DNA of 64,000 bases from Pelatocladus maniniholoensis HA4357-MV3. Its GTDB lineage: Bacteria > Cyanobacteriota > Cyanobacteriia > Cyanobacteriales > Nostocaceae. The position numbers were made by a program, and so were the translations under genes. Within the stretch, counting starts at the first letter, position 1, and every line of letters starts with the position of its first letter. This document shows, in pieces, positions 25,710 to 34,775 of the stretch. Below the pieces are notes generated by a model that was not told the DNA's origin, ran no database searches, and saw only the letters and a list, made by a program, of their open reading frames with translations. The stretch is from NCBI GenBank assembly GCA_019359115.1, contig JAHHHW010000055.1, positions 22,899 to 86,898 on the forward strand. Direction: 5' to 3'.

Positions 25710-25982
25710 ATGTACTTACTGATTTCCACATTGGCTACTTTCATTCAGATTTATAGTACCCTCCTAATTATTAGGGTTCTATTGACTTGGTTCCCCAACA
25801 TCAACTGGTACAACCAACCATTTGCTGCTTTGAGCCAAATTACTGATCCCTATTTGAACATTTTCCGTAATATTATTCCCCCTTTAGGCGGAATAGATTT
25901 TTCTCCAATATTGGCGTTTCTAGTACTCAATATCGTTAGTTCTTTGTTGGTACAGGGTGGATACTCTTTGGCAAACATGTAA
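25710..25982 (+). CDS. YggT family membrane protein
   Basis: The protein has 90 residues with two hydrophobic helices and the family signature RVLLTWFPNINWYNQPF followed by LSQITDPYLNIFRNIIPPLGGIDFSPILAFLVL. YggT/CCB3/Ycf19-type proteins have roles in membrane-protein maturation, including cytochrome b6 haem attachment in chloroplasts. The gene stands alone. Confidence 0.9.
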   Translation: MYLLISTLATFIQIYSTLLIIRVLLTWFPNINWYNQPFAALSQITDPYLNIFRNIIPPLGGIDFSPILAFLVLNIVSSLLVQGGYSLANM

Positions 25983-26022
25983 TCATTTGGGTAAATGCAA
26001 AGCAAAAAATATATAACTTTGT

Positions 26023-26056
26023 TTGTAGAGACGTTGATTATGTATCGTCTCTACAA
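26023..26056. repeat. Palindromic dispersed repeat, intergenic copy
   Basis: Arms TTGTAGAGACG and CGTCTCTACAA (11 bp, perfect) enclose a 12-nt loop. It is between yggT and the broken DUF3611 gene and could act as a bidirectional terminator. Confidence 0.75.
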
Positions 26057-26116
26057 TTCATAATATTTTTGCTCATCCATAAATTTTGCCAAATTGGAAG
26101 ATTTGCTTACTTGATA

Positions 26117-26741
26117 TTACAGTTCAGGATGTAGCCAATTAAAAAGTCCTAAAGAAGCAACGGTTCCAACAAAGTGAGCAGTAATACCACTCATACTTGC
26201 CATAGCAACAAAAATATCAAGTGAGCGAATCACACGATTCGGGTCATATATTGCTACCCCTTGGGGTTGGGCGATAGATTTTGAGAGTAGAACACCCAAA
26301 CCTGACCCTGTTCCTAGAATTGTTAACAACATTCCTACAAAGCCTGCAATCACAGCAATCCGTAGTACTTTCATTACCTCTGCTTTAGGTGGATGCAAAG
26401 CGGGATTGGGATTGCAGAGTCGTTTGGCAAAACGAGTAAGGCGAAAAGCTAGGTAAAGAGTAAATAATAGAGCTAAGATCCCACAAATTCCCCAAAAGAT
26501 GCTGATACCAATTCCAGGGGTTGTAGCTTGAGTGTAGGTTCTAACTGGTACTCCTGGAGCAGGTGCTACTGCTTGACTGAAACTACGACCAGAGATAGCA
26601 AATATCAACAATTAGTGCGGAAGTTGCTCCCAACCCAAGCTGTAACCACAAGCTAACCCAACCAACAAGGCGTAAAATGTTAGCAATTCTTTCCATTTTG
26701 GGATTAAGAGTGTGTACTTCCGATTGAGTTTGCATAGTCAT
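26117..26741 (-). pseudogene. DUF3611-family membrane protein gene, frameshifted
   Basis: The 3' part (26611 down to 26117) encodes a membrane protein with at least three helices (ISIFWGICGILALLFTLYLAFRLTRFAKRL; AEVMKVLRIAVIAGFVGMLLTILG), typical of DUF3611, but has no proper start. The missing N-terminus is in another frame from ATG 26741: MTMQTQSEVHTLNPKMERIA, then LRLVGWVSLWLQLG, then a TGA at 26605-26607. Between them, the third frame reads GATSALIV, the residues expected before IFAISGRSFSQ. So the coding sense passes through all three frames, implying two small indels within about 40 bp. A sequencing error is possible; otherwise this is a recent pseudogene. Confidence 0.75.
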
Positions 26742-26871
26742 GGTTGTTTGATGGGAGTAGAAGAGGAAAAAGTCTTTTCTATTTCAACCATAGGTATGTT
26801 CTTAAAAAATAACGACCTTCTCAAGTAAGAATGTCGTCAAATTCATACTTATACTAAAAACGGCTTAAAAC

Positions 26872-26938
26872 TGTCATTCTCAACGAAGTGAAGAATCTCC
26901 GAGATACTTCGCTACACTACGTTTCGCTCAGTATGACA
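26872..26938. repeat. REP-like imperfect palindrome
   Basis: The TGTCATTCTCAACGAAG end is matched by TTTCGCTCAGTATGACA in inverted orientation, with GAAGAATCTC inside. This resembles the 'GTCATTCTGAGCGAAG' repeat common to many bacterial genomes. Apart from it, the 26742-27049 gap shows nothing. Confidence 0.6.
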
Positions 26939-27049
26939 TCAGTCCAAGTTTTACCTGTTTGCAGGATATCGAAGAAAGGAACTCTTAACAGGGAACGGAG
27001 GACTGTTTTCTGTTTTATAAAAAATATAAAAATGTGAGCGAATTTCCCA

Positions 27050-27931
27050 TCAATCTGGTGGAAGTTCCAAGGGAATTGTACCCAACAACCCCTTACGAAA
27101 ATCGGTTAAAATTTTGCGTGCTGTTCGTTCAACATCACCTGTATGACGCAACTCTGCCAATTCGTGCAAATATGATTCGCCCGTGGAGTATGTCGGATCG
27201 AGACCGTAGCGCGATCGCAAGGGATTTTCTGGTAACAAAGCGGGTGCGATCGCATAAAGCTCATTCACTAAATCTATAAATGCTGCTGCTATTAATTGAT
27301 TATCGTAGGCTGCTTCCCCAATATCATCACAAACAGCCAATTTCAATCCCGCTTCTTGGTCTTCTAACTTAGCAGGAATTACACCAGGAGCATCAAGTAA
27401 TTCCAAATCTTGAGAAATTCGCACCCAACGCAATTGGCGAGTGACACCAGGACGGGCTGCACTTTCCACCACTCGCCGTCCTACCAAACGGTTAATTAAA
27501 GCTGATTTGCCAACATTTGGGAAACCAATCACCACAGCTCGGACTGATCGGGGTAACATACCGCGATCGCGTCTTCTTTGATTGAGTTCCACACCAGCTG
27601 CTTGTGCTGCTTTTGATACCGCCGTGACTCCTTGACCATGTTGGGCGTTGGTAAAAAAAACTTGTTCCCCTTGACCTTTAAGCCAATCCATCCACAACTG
27701 GCGCACTTGGTCAGGAATCATATCTAAGCGGTTCAACACCAACAGCCGTTTTTTACTTCCCACCCATTGTGGTATCTGGGGATGGAAGGTTGCTAGAGGA
27801 ATGCGCGCATCTCGTACTTCTAGTACCACATCTACAAGCTTGAGTTGTTCTTTGAGGTTCTTTTCAGCTTTGGCAATGTGACCGGGATACCACTGAATCA
27901 AATTTAATTTATAGTTTTGTGTTATACCCAT
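27050..27931 (-). CDS. rbgA: Ribosome biogenesis GTPase YlqF/RbgA
   Basis: The protein has 293 residues and is a circularly permuted GTPase that acts late in 50S assembly. The motifs occur in permuted order: G4 (LVLNRLDM), then G1 (GFPNVGKSALINRL), the G2 threonine (RPGVTRQLRWV) and G3 (DAPG). The opening IQWYPGHIAKAEKNLKEQLKLVDVVLEVRDARIP is diagnostic. The C-terminal helical domain recognising rRNA is at about residues 205-285. Confidence 0.95.
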   Translation of the reverse strand: MGITQNYKLNLIQWYPGHIAKAEKNLKEQLKLVDVVLEVRDARIPLATFHPQIPQWVGSKKRLLVLNRLDMIPDQVRQLWMDWLKGQGEQVFFTNAQHGQGVTAVSKAAQAAGVELNQRRRDRGMLPRSVRAVVIGFPNVGKSALINRLVGRRVVESAARPGVTRQLRWVRISQDLELLDAPGVIPAKLEDQEAGLKLAVCDDIGEAAYDNQLIAAAFIDLVNELYAIAPALLPENPLRSRYGLDPTYSTGESYLHELAELRHTGDVERTARKILTDFRKGLLGTIPLELPPD

Positions 27932-28096
27932 TTTTTTATTAGTTTTAGATATTTAGTAATTAATGATTTTGTGATGATTGCTATATGGTAGCAGCCAGTT
28001 ATGATTGCAAATTTTCTTCTTAGTGTTTTTGTGGTGAAAAAAATAATTTTTGAAACACAAAGACACTAAGACACCAAGAAAAGTTTATTTATCAGG

Positions 28097-28519
28097 CTAC
28101 CCCATACCCTTATCCATTTTCATCGGGGACTGATGTAAAATCAAACGGTTGCCATCAGGATCATAGGCGTAAATTTCTCTGCCGTGGGATGCGGTGATGA
28201 TTTTTCCTGGTGGGGGATAGCCTAAGACACTCAAGTGAGCGATCGCATGTTCTAAGTTATTTACCTCTAAACACAAACTGATTTTGCTTTTAGTAGAATG
28301 CTCAAATTCTAAATAATGACTTTGTTTTGGTTTAAATATTCCTAGTTTTAAACTAGGCAATTGAAACTCAGCATAGACATTAAAAATCATAGCTTCTGGT
28401 TTTTGATTAAAAAATTTAGTATAAAAACTAACTAATCTTTCAAACTCAAAAGATGCTAAAGTCACAAGTGCGTCAGTACATTGAAATAGCATAAAACGCC
28501 AACTACGAACTGGTTGCAT
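28097..28519 (-). CDS. VOC (glyoxalase/bleomycin-resistance fold) protein
   Basis: The protein has 140 residues with two beta-alpha-beta-beta-beta repeats: FERLVSFYTKFFNQKPEA and later NNLEHAIAHLSVLGYPPPGKIITASHGREIYAYDPDGNRLILHQ, whose YDPDGNRL ending is the usual VOC signature. Only part of the metal-binding set (His/Glu) is recognisable, so the activity is uncertain. A second ATG at 28492 is an alternative start. Confidence 0.8.
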   Translation of the reverse strand: MQPVRSWRFMLFQCTDALVTLASFEFERLVSFYTKFFNQKPEAMIFNVYAEFQLPSLKLGIFKPKQSHYLEFEHSTKSKISLCLEVNNLEHAIAHLSVLGYPPPGKIITASHGREIYAYDPDGNRLILHQSPMKMDKGMG

Positions 28520-28642
28520 TGTAAGATTGTTTTTAGAGTTTGACAGTACCTCTGGGGGTACTCCGGTAATTTTGATTCACACTTGCTGCGATCGCTTCAT
28601 AATTAAATTAAGAAATATAAAGCAGCTAGATAGTAATTAAGC

Positions 28643-29320
28643 ATGAGTAAAACAGCCCTGAATTTAGTCGCAATTTTTATCTTTCTTATGACCCTCTCTA
28701 CTCTGCTGGGGTCAATGTTTAATTTATCGCCCACTGTACCAGCACTTGCTACCTTCACCATTTTGGGGATAGCTACTTTCGATTCTTTCGGCTTGCAAGG
28801 TAAAGGGGGAACTATATTTTTAGATTGGGTAGCGGGGTTTTCTCCTGAACACAGAGAACGCATTATTCATCATGAAGCTGGACACTTTTTGGTTGCGTAT
28901 CTTTTAGGGATTCCGGTTATTGGCTATACCCTCAGTGCTTGGGAAGCCTGGAAGCAAAAACAACCAGGACAAGGTGGTGTGAGTTTTGATGATGCTGAGT
29001 TGGCTTCTCAATTAGAACGGGGTAGTCTGAGCGCCCAAATGGTAGATCGCTACTGTACCGTATGGATGGCGGGTATTACTGCTGAAACTTTGGTGTATGA
29101 AAATGCTGAAGGTGGGGCTGATGATAAAAGCAAACTAGCAGCAGTTCTCAAGAGTTTGGGTTTTTCTGCGTCTGCTTGCGAACAAAAACAACGGTTTTGT
29201 GTGTTGCAAGCCAAAACCTTGCTGCAAGAAAATTGGTCAGCTTATCAAGCTTTGGTAGATGCGATGCGACAGAAGACTACAGTCTCAGAATGCGTAAAAA
29301 TAATTGATGAGAAATTATGA
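28643..29320 (+). CDS. FtsH-type (M41-like) zinc peptidase domain without an AAA ATPase
   Basis: The protein has 225 residues. Two hydrophobic helices (residues 5-27 and 34-50) precede IIHHEAGHFLVAYLLGIPV, with the HEAGH zinc-binding motif of M41 peptidases. Downstream, WMAGITAETLVYENAEGGADDKSKL resembles the M41 segment GGxAAEELxxG...GAxxDL, which supplies the third zinc ligand. There is no Walker A/B or SRH, so the ATPase half of FtsH is missing. Such short forms occur across cyanobacteria; the role is unknown. Confidence 0.85.
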   Translation: MSKTALNLVAIFIFLMTLSTLLGSMFNLSPTVPALATFTILGIATFDSFGLQGKGGTIFLDWVAGFSPEHRERIIHHEAGHFLVAYLLGIPVIGYTLSAWEAWKQKQPGQGGVSFDDAELASQLERGSLSAQMVDRYCTVWMAGITAETLVYENAEGGADDKSKLAAVLKSLGFSASACEQKQRFCVLQAKTLLQENWSAYQALVDAMRQKTTVSECVKIIDEKL

Positions 29321-29327
29321 AATTTTT

Positions 29328-30335
29328 TCACGAAGAAGCTACCCGCAGATGGGAGGTATGGTGAGACAAGTAATTCTCACAGTTCATTACACAGTTACGT
29401 CCAGCCGCTTTTGCTTGTAATAGACATTGATCAGCACGGTTCAACAGACTGATTCCATTAACATCATCTTCTATTCGTAGACAAGCTGCTCCCAAACTAA
29501 TGGTGAGGTTGATTGAAAGTTGATTGTTGATGGCGAATGGCTGTTCGCTGACTATGCGATTAAGACGACGCGCCACTACGACTGCTTCATCACAGCTTGT
29601 GTGGCTGAGAATGATCACAAATTCTTCTCCACCATAACGAAAAGGAGTATCTTGATACCGGAGATTTTGTCGCAGTCGGTTAGACAATAACTGCAATAGG
29701 CGATCGCCAACTAAATGTCCGTAGGTATCGTTAACTCTTTTAAAATAATCAACATCTAAAATAATCAAACTCAAAGGAGTACCGTTAGTACGGGCTTTTT
29801 GGATTTGTCGGGGTAAATCCCACTCTAAGGCCCGACGATTACTCAATTGTGTCAGTGAATCAGCTAAAGCGATCGCCGACAATAAATCATTTGTGCGGAT
29901 TAAATCACGATATTTCTGTGCTTTTCGCAAAGCAACAGTTAATTGTGCTAGCAATAGGTTTTGACTACTACTTAATTCTGTTGGAGACTGCCATATATAA
30001 GCATCAGCCCCTTCTTGAAGTGCGATGGAAGTCATTTCTAATTCCCAGTCCCTACCATACTTACTTCTATCCAGAAGTAATTGAGAGCGATCCTCCAAAA
30101 GAATACAGTAGATCCAAGATAATTTTGTCTGTTCTTTTAACCAATGACAGAGTTCTAGAGAGCCGTCACAACTCGCTTGGAGAATTAATATATCGGGTGG
30201 TGTGGTTTGAATGCAAGATATCGCCTGATTAAGATTGGTGATTACTTCTAAATTAAAAGAATTTGCATCACAGATCTGATCTGGAAGTCTGGCGATAAAA
30301 TTATCACTTCCAAAGATCAGAATAGATATCTTCAT
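29328..30335 (-). CDS. Diguanylate cyclase with an N-terminal degenerate receiver
   Basis: The protein has 335 residues. Residues 1-135 have a receiver-like fold, but the phosphoacceptor site reads LILQASCDG, with Gln in place of Asp. Residues 160-320 are a GGDEF domain: DSLTQLSNRRALEWDL, ILDVDYFKRVNDTYGHLVGD, and the active site RYGGEEF. An inhibitory I-site, RYQD, sits exactly five residues before GGEEF, so product feedback is likely. It should make cyclic di-GMP. The convergent M41-like gene ends 8 bp away. Confidence 0.92.
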   Translation of the reverse strand: MKISILIFGSDNFIARLPDQICDANSFNLEVITNLNQAISCIQTTPPDILILQASCDGSLELCHWLKEQTKLSWIYCILLEDRSQLLLDRSKYGRDWELEMTSIALQEGADAYIWQSPTELSSSQNLLLAQLTVALRKAQKYRDLIRTNDLLSAIALADSLTQLSNRRALEWDLPRQIQKARTNGTPLSLIILDVDYFKRVNDTYGHLVGDRLLQLLSNRLRQNLRYQDTPFRYGGEEFVIILSHTSCDEAVVVARRLNRIVSEQPFAINNQLSINLTISLGAACLRIEDDVNGISLLNRADQCLLQAKAAGRNCVMNCENYLSHHTSHLRVASS

Positions 30336-30937
30336 TGTTCTGCTTTATGCCCCATTTCAACTTTGAGGGAATAACTCTAGTCAAACCTATTCAGGTTTAG
30401 TGTTTCTACTATATATACCTACATATCCAGTTAGGAGTATAACCCCTAATTCTATTGTTTATCTGTGTAAACTACAAGTAATTTTCAATGTTCTTCTCCT
30501 TAATATACTAATCTTTATTACAATGTCTACTGTTAATATTTCTGTTACCTAATTTCTGTCGAGATAACCTTAATTTAAAACAGTAGAAATACTGAATAAT
30601 ATTTTTAAGTATAAAACTATTACTGTAATTTCCAGGATTAAATTATTTAAAATTTTCAGAAGATAAAACTATTGCCTTAATTATTTCCCGCAAAAACTAA
30701 ATTTACTTCTCCGTATAACTTTCAGGTATTTACGTACTGGCATCAACTTCATGAATAATTTGATTTAAATATCCGTGATCACCGTTACGTACTGAAATAC
30801 CCCAAAAAACGGTATAACTATTACCTCAGTGTTATAGGCAATTTTTAAGCATTCATTCAAACTGTGAATTTAAAATTGGGCATTTGAAAATATTACCCCA
30901 CGACGCTCAGTCAGAGGAAAAAATCAAATATTACAAT

Positions 30938-31059
30938 AGACCTCTTGCAAAAATATTTTTACCCCACCCTAACCCTAAGCGTAAACGGGGAGGGAACTAA
31001 ATCTTCACCCCGTGAACGGGGGGATTGAGGGGGGTTCATTCGACTTTTGCAAGAGATCT
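30938..31059. mobile_element. 122-bp MITE-like element (copy 2), intact
   Basis: Terminal inverted repeats AGACCTCTTGCAAAA and TTTTGCAAGAGATCT (one mismatch) are flanked by AAT on both sides (30935-30937 and 31060-31062), a 3-bp target duplication. Length and sequence match copy 1 at 9045-9342 after its inner insertion is removed. Confidence 0.88.
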
Positions 31060-31322
31060 AATCCTCAATGAATTATAAAAATTTAGAATCATATCCTCAG
31101 CTTCTCAAAGAAGTCGGGGATCTTGTTGTTCACGAATAATTTAGGAATTCTGTATACGAAAAATTTTTCGTGATTATTTAAGTAAAGGATAAGGTTAAGG
31201 AATAGGGTTATTTTTCCCCTTTAACCTTTAAACCTTTCCTGTAATACTGCAAAATCACTTTTGCAAATTAAGTAAGTCTGCAACGATAAACACAACGTGA
31301 ATTACGAAATATAAGCATCATT

Positions 31323-31356
31323 GAAACCCTTACCAATGCGAAACCCTTACCAATGC
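31323..31356. repeat. 17-bp direct repeat
   Basis: GAAACCCTTACCAATGC occurs twice back to back, about 45 bp beyond the stop of the leftward HMA gene. Confidence 0.85.
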
Positions 31357-31400
31357 TCAATGACATATCCGAATCGTAACTTTTAGTGTTGAAAGGATAA

Positions 31401-31604
31401 TTATTGATAGCCTTCAATAGTATATCCAGCAGCAACAATTGCTTGCTTAATGGACTCTTCCGATGCTGCGGATTCTACGGTTACAGTTTTAGCTTTGACA
31501 TCGACTGCGACTTTTGCATCAGGTTCCATTGTATGAATAGATTGCTTAATTGTACTGGCACAATCTTCACACGCTATATTTGGAACTGTTAATTTTAGCG
31601 CCAT
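31401..31604 (-). CDS. Heavy-metal-associated (HMA) domain protein, Atx1/CopZ-like
   Basis: The protein has 67 residues and is a single ferredoxin-like HMA domain. The metal site is IACEDCAS (CxxC) near residue 12, and the C-terminal GYTIEGYQ completes the fold. The usual Met before the metal site (MxCxxC) is replaced by Ile-Ala. Small proteins of this kind carry copper(I) to P-type ATPases. No ATPase gene is adjacent. The acidic Glu-Asp between the cysteines is unusual and could alter metal preference. Confidence 0.9.
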   Translation of the reverse strand: MALKLTVPNIACEDCASTIKQSIHTMEPDAKVAVDVKAKTVTVESAASEESIKQAIVAAGYTIEGYQ

Positions 31605-31934
31605 AAAAGACCTCTATAGATGAAAATACTACGATTTTGAGACTTTCATTTTATTCAACCTAAGTTAATCTCCTCATCCTACTAAAGTCTGGGAATTGTG
31701 CCGCTATATAAAGCTGCACATCAGACAGCGACTTTGTCAAAAGTTATTCACGCAATTAAACTGAAAAAGTAATCCCCCTTGAGAAGTATTACAGAATTGG
31801 TGGTACAGAAGCCATATTCTGCGGCATACTTTTTCTGTAAGAGATACTAGTTAGTGGTTAGTGGTTAGTGGTTGTTCTAAATCACAACCAACAACTAACA
31901 GTCCCCCAATTCCCTAGTCTTCATGTAAAAACCC
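31605..31934. other. Gap between the HMA gene and alaS
   Basis: Divergent promoter region of about 330 bp. It contains a GTTAGTGGTTAGTGGTTG run and its inverted partner AACCAACAACTAAC (31850-31902), one of the short tandem repeats typical of this genome. No gene was seen. Confidence 0.45.
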
Positions 31935-34598
31935 ATGTCTTTTCATCCCCAGTACCTTGGCGGTAACGAAATACGCACCTTATTCCTTGACTTCTACAGT
32001 CAACGGGGACACCAGATACTCCCAAGTGCTTCCCTTGTTCCAGAAGATCCGACAGTACTGCTGACGATCGCGGGGATGGTACCATTTAAACCCATCTTTT
32101 TGGGACAGCGCACACCAGAATTCAAACGGGCGACAACTTCCCAAAAATGCATCCGCACCAACGATATCGAAAATGTCGGCCGCACCAAACGCCATCAAAC
32201 CTTCTTTGAAATGCTGGGTAACTTCAGCTTTGGTGACTATTTTAAAGAACAGGCGATCGCTTGGGGTTGGGAAATTTCGACAACTGTGTTTAAATTACCC
32301 CCAAAACGCCTCGTTGTCAGCGTCTACGAAGAAGATGACGAAGCTTACGCAATTTGGCGGGATAAAATCGGTGTCTCAGAAAAGCGCATCAAGCGCATGG
32401 GTGCAGATGATAACTTTTGGGCTATGGGTGTGACTGGCCCTTGTGGTCCCTGTTCAGAGATATACTACGATTTTCATCCAGAACAAGGCGACGACAATAT
32501 TGATTTAGAAGATGACACCCGGTTCATCGAGTTTTACAACCTCGTTTTCATGCAATACAACCGGGATGCAGAAGGGAATTTAACACCACTTGCTAACAAG
32601 AATATCGATACTGGGATGGGTTTGGAGAGGATGGCGCAGATTCTCCAAGACGTTCCCAACAACTACGAAACCGATTTAATTTTCCCGATTATTAAAAAAG
32701 CCACAGAAATCGCTGGTATCGACTACACCGAAAGTAGCGAAAAAACCCAAGTCTCTTTAAAAGTCATTGGCGATCACGTGCGTGCTGTTGTACATATGAT
32801 CGCTGATGAAATTCGCGCTTCCAACGTCGGACGTGGTTATGTACTGCGGCGGTTAATTCGGCGGGTGGTGCGTCACGGGCGTTTAATTGGTATTTATCGT
32901 AGAGACGTTACAGGTAACATCTTTACACCCCAAGTTGCGGAAGTTGCGATTTCCCTAGCCGAAGATGCTTATCCCAATCTCCGTCAACGGGAAAATAATA
33001 TTAAAGCAGAATTGCAACGAGAAGAATCTCGCTTTCTGCAAACTTTGGAAAGAGGCGAAAAGCTACTTGAGGAAATTATTGCTCAGGTGAAGCAAAAAGG
33101 TCAAACCCAAATTAGCGGTGAAGATGCTTTTACTTTGTTTGATACTTACGGTTTCCCCTTAGAACTAACTCAAGAAATTGCTGAGGAAAACAACCTCACA
33201 GTTGATGTTGCTGGCTTCGATGTGGAAATGGAAAAGCAGAGACAACGCGCCAGAGAAGCCCACGAAACTATCGATTTAACTGTGCAAGGTTCTCTCGACA
33301 AACTTGCAGAACACATTCACGCTACGGAATTTTTAGGTTACACAGAACCAACAGCAACCGCAAAAGTCGAAGCGATACTTGTAAATGGGATTGCTGAAGA
33401 AGAAGCAGAAGCAGGAACAGATGTGCAAATCGTCCTTGACAAAACGCCATTTTATGCAGAGTCGGGGGGACAAATTGGCGATCAAGGTTATCTGAGTGGT
33501 GAAGGTGTCGTCGTTACTATTAATGATGTCAAGAAAGAATCGGATTTTTATGTCCACTTCGGACGCATCGAACGCGGTACGCTGAGAGTCGGTGATGCTG
33601 TTTCCGCCCAAATTGATCGAGCTTGTCGGCGTCGCGCCCAAGCTAACCACACCGCCACTCACTTACTGCAAGCAGCGTTAAAGAATATTGTCGATGATAC
33701 AATCTCGCAAGCGGGTTCTTTGGTAGACTTCGACAGATTGCGCTTTGACTTTAATTGTCCTCGTGCTTTGACTGCTGAAGAAATCCAGCAAATTGAAGAA
33801 CAGGTAAATACTTGGATTGCGGAGGCGCACTCAGCGAAAGTAGCAATTTTACCCATCGCCGAAGCAAAAGCCAAAGGTGCGATCGCCATGTTTGGGGAAA
33901 AATATGGCGATGAAGTCCGCGTGATTGATTTTCCTGGCGTGTCAATGGAATTATGCGGCGGAACTCATGTAAGTAATACTGCTGAGATTGGTGTATTTAA
34001 AATTATCTCGGAAGCTGGGGTTGCTTCTGGAGTCAGACGGATTGAAGCTGTATCTGGACCAGCAATTCTAGATTACTTGCATGTCCGCGACTCAGTAGTC
34101 AAAGATTTAAGCGACAGATTCAAAGTTAAGCCAGAAGAGTTACCAGACAGAATCACAATTCTGCAAAACGAACTCAAAAACAGCCAAAAGGAATTAGAAA
34201 ACCTCAAATCACAGTTAGCGATTGTCAAATCTGATCAACTCCTGCAAACAGTGAAAACTGTAGGCGATTATAAAATTATTGTCGCCCAGTTGGAAGAGGT
34301 TGACGCAGAATCTTTGAAAACTGCGGCGGAACGCTTACAGCAAAAACTTGGTGTAGGTGCGGCGGTGGTGCTGGGTTCTGTTCCCGAAGCTGGGAAAGTT
34401 AGCTTAGTTGCTGCTTTTTCGCCAGAAGTCAATAAGAAGGGACTGCAAGCTGGTAAATTTATCGGTGCGATCGCCAAAATTTGTGGCGGTGGCGGCGGTG
34501 GAAGACCAAATTTGGCCCAAGCTGGCGGACGCGATGCGAGTAAGTTACCAGAGGCGTTGGAGAAGGCGCGGGGTGAGTTGAACTCAGCGTTGGGTTAA
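31935..34598 (+). CDS. alaS: Alanyl-tRNA synthetase
   Basis: The protein has 887 residues, the usual length. Class II catalytic core: [35 protein letters not shown], the [15 protein letters not shown] motif and [12 protein letters not shown]. Editing domain: [11 protein letters not shown] and CGGTHVSNT zinc-binding residues. C-terminal domain ends [15 protein letters not shown]. The loop after RHGRLIGI reads [16 protein letters not shown], a few residues longer than I expect, and coincides with a palindromic dispersed repeat. Confidence 0.97.
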   Translation: MSFHPQYLGGNEIRTLFLDFYSQRGHQILPSASLVPEDPTVLLTIAGMVPFKPIFLGQRTPEFKRATTSQKCIRTNDIENVGRTKRHQTFFEMLGNFSFGDYFKEQAIAWGWEISTTVFKLPPKRLVVSVYEEDDEAYAIWRDKIGVSEKRIKRMGADDNFWAMGVTGPCGPCSEIYYDFHPEQGDDNIDLEDDTRFIEFYNLVFMQYNRDAEGNLTPLANKNIDTGMGLERMAQILQDVPNNYETDLIFPIIKKATEIAGIDYTESSEKTQVSLKVIGDHVRAVVHMIADEIRASNVGRGYVLRRLIRRVVRHGRLIGIYRRDVTGNIFTPQVAEVAISLAEDAYPNLRQRENNIKAELQREESRFLQTLERGEKLLEEIIAQVKQKGQTQISGEDAFTLFDTYGFPLELTQEIAEENNLTVDVAGFDVEMEKQRQRAREAHETIDLTVQGSLDKLAEHIHATEFLGYTEPTATAKVEAILVNGIAEEEAEAGTDVQIVLDKTPFYAESGGQIGDQGYLSGEGVVVTINDVKKESDFYVHFGRIERGTLRVGDAVSAQIDRACRRRAQANHTATHLLQAALKNIVDDTISQAGSLVDFDRLRFDFNCPRALTAEEIQQIEEQVNTWIAEAHSAKVAILPIAEAKAKGAIAMFGEKYGDEVRVIDFPGVSMELCGGTHVSNTAEIGVFKIISEAGVASGVRRIEAVSGPAILDYLHVRDSVVKDLSDRFKVKPEELPDRITILQNELKNSQKELENLKSQLAIVKSDQLLQTVKTVGDYKIIVAQLEEVDAESLKTAAERLQQKLGVGAAVVLGSVPEAGKVSLVAAFSPEVNKKGLQAGKFIGAIAKICGGGGGGRPNLAQAGGRDASKLPEALEKARGELNSALG
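32897..32929. repeat. Palindromic dispersed repeat inside alaS
   Basis: CGTAGAGACGTTACAGGTAA and a decayed right arm (CATCTTTACA) are read in frame as RRDVTGN, the same frame as the CRDVTCN copies in the macroglobulin gene. It falls in a surface loop between conserved alaS segments. Confidence 0.7.
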
Positions 34599-34670
34599 TT
34601 GTTTTTTGTAGGGTTTTCAGCCCGCCTTCCTTGTAAATTTATAGGATTATTAAATCATTCAGGAGAGACA

Positions 34671-34709
34671 AAATCCCCGATAATTCCTGCGAAGTCGGGG
34701 ATTTGGGCT
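34671..34709 (+). terminator. Terminator-like hairpin after alaS
   Basis: AAATCCCCGA and TCGGGGATTT form a perfect 10-bp stem with a 14-nt loop containing CTGCGAAG. It lies 72 bp after alaS. The same ATCCCCGACTT hairpin is a dispersed cyanobacterial repeat; its position between convergent genes suits bidirectional termination. Confidence 0.55.
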
Positions 34710-34775
34710 TTGCGATTCTTACAAATCATATAGGATTGCTATATAAATTAATTGCATGTTATTGAATTGACAATC

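Larger units (their letters stand above)
30336..31400. other. 1.06-kb gene-free stretch
   Basis: AT-rich DNA with no credible ORF. It contains the intact 122-bp element (30938-31059), a degenerate copy of the cyanobacterial ATCCCCGACTTCTT...AAGAAGTCGGGGAT hairpin (about 31095-31123) and a 17-bp direct repeat at 31323-31356. No promoter or RNA gene could be assigned. Confidence 0.5.

Noticed and set aside
32881..32935. alaS regarded as disrupted by the repeat
   Set aside because: The frame stays open and all catalytic and editing motifs are present; the insert falls in a loop.
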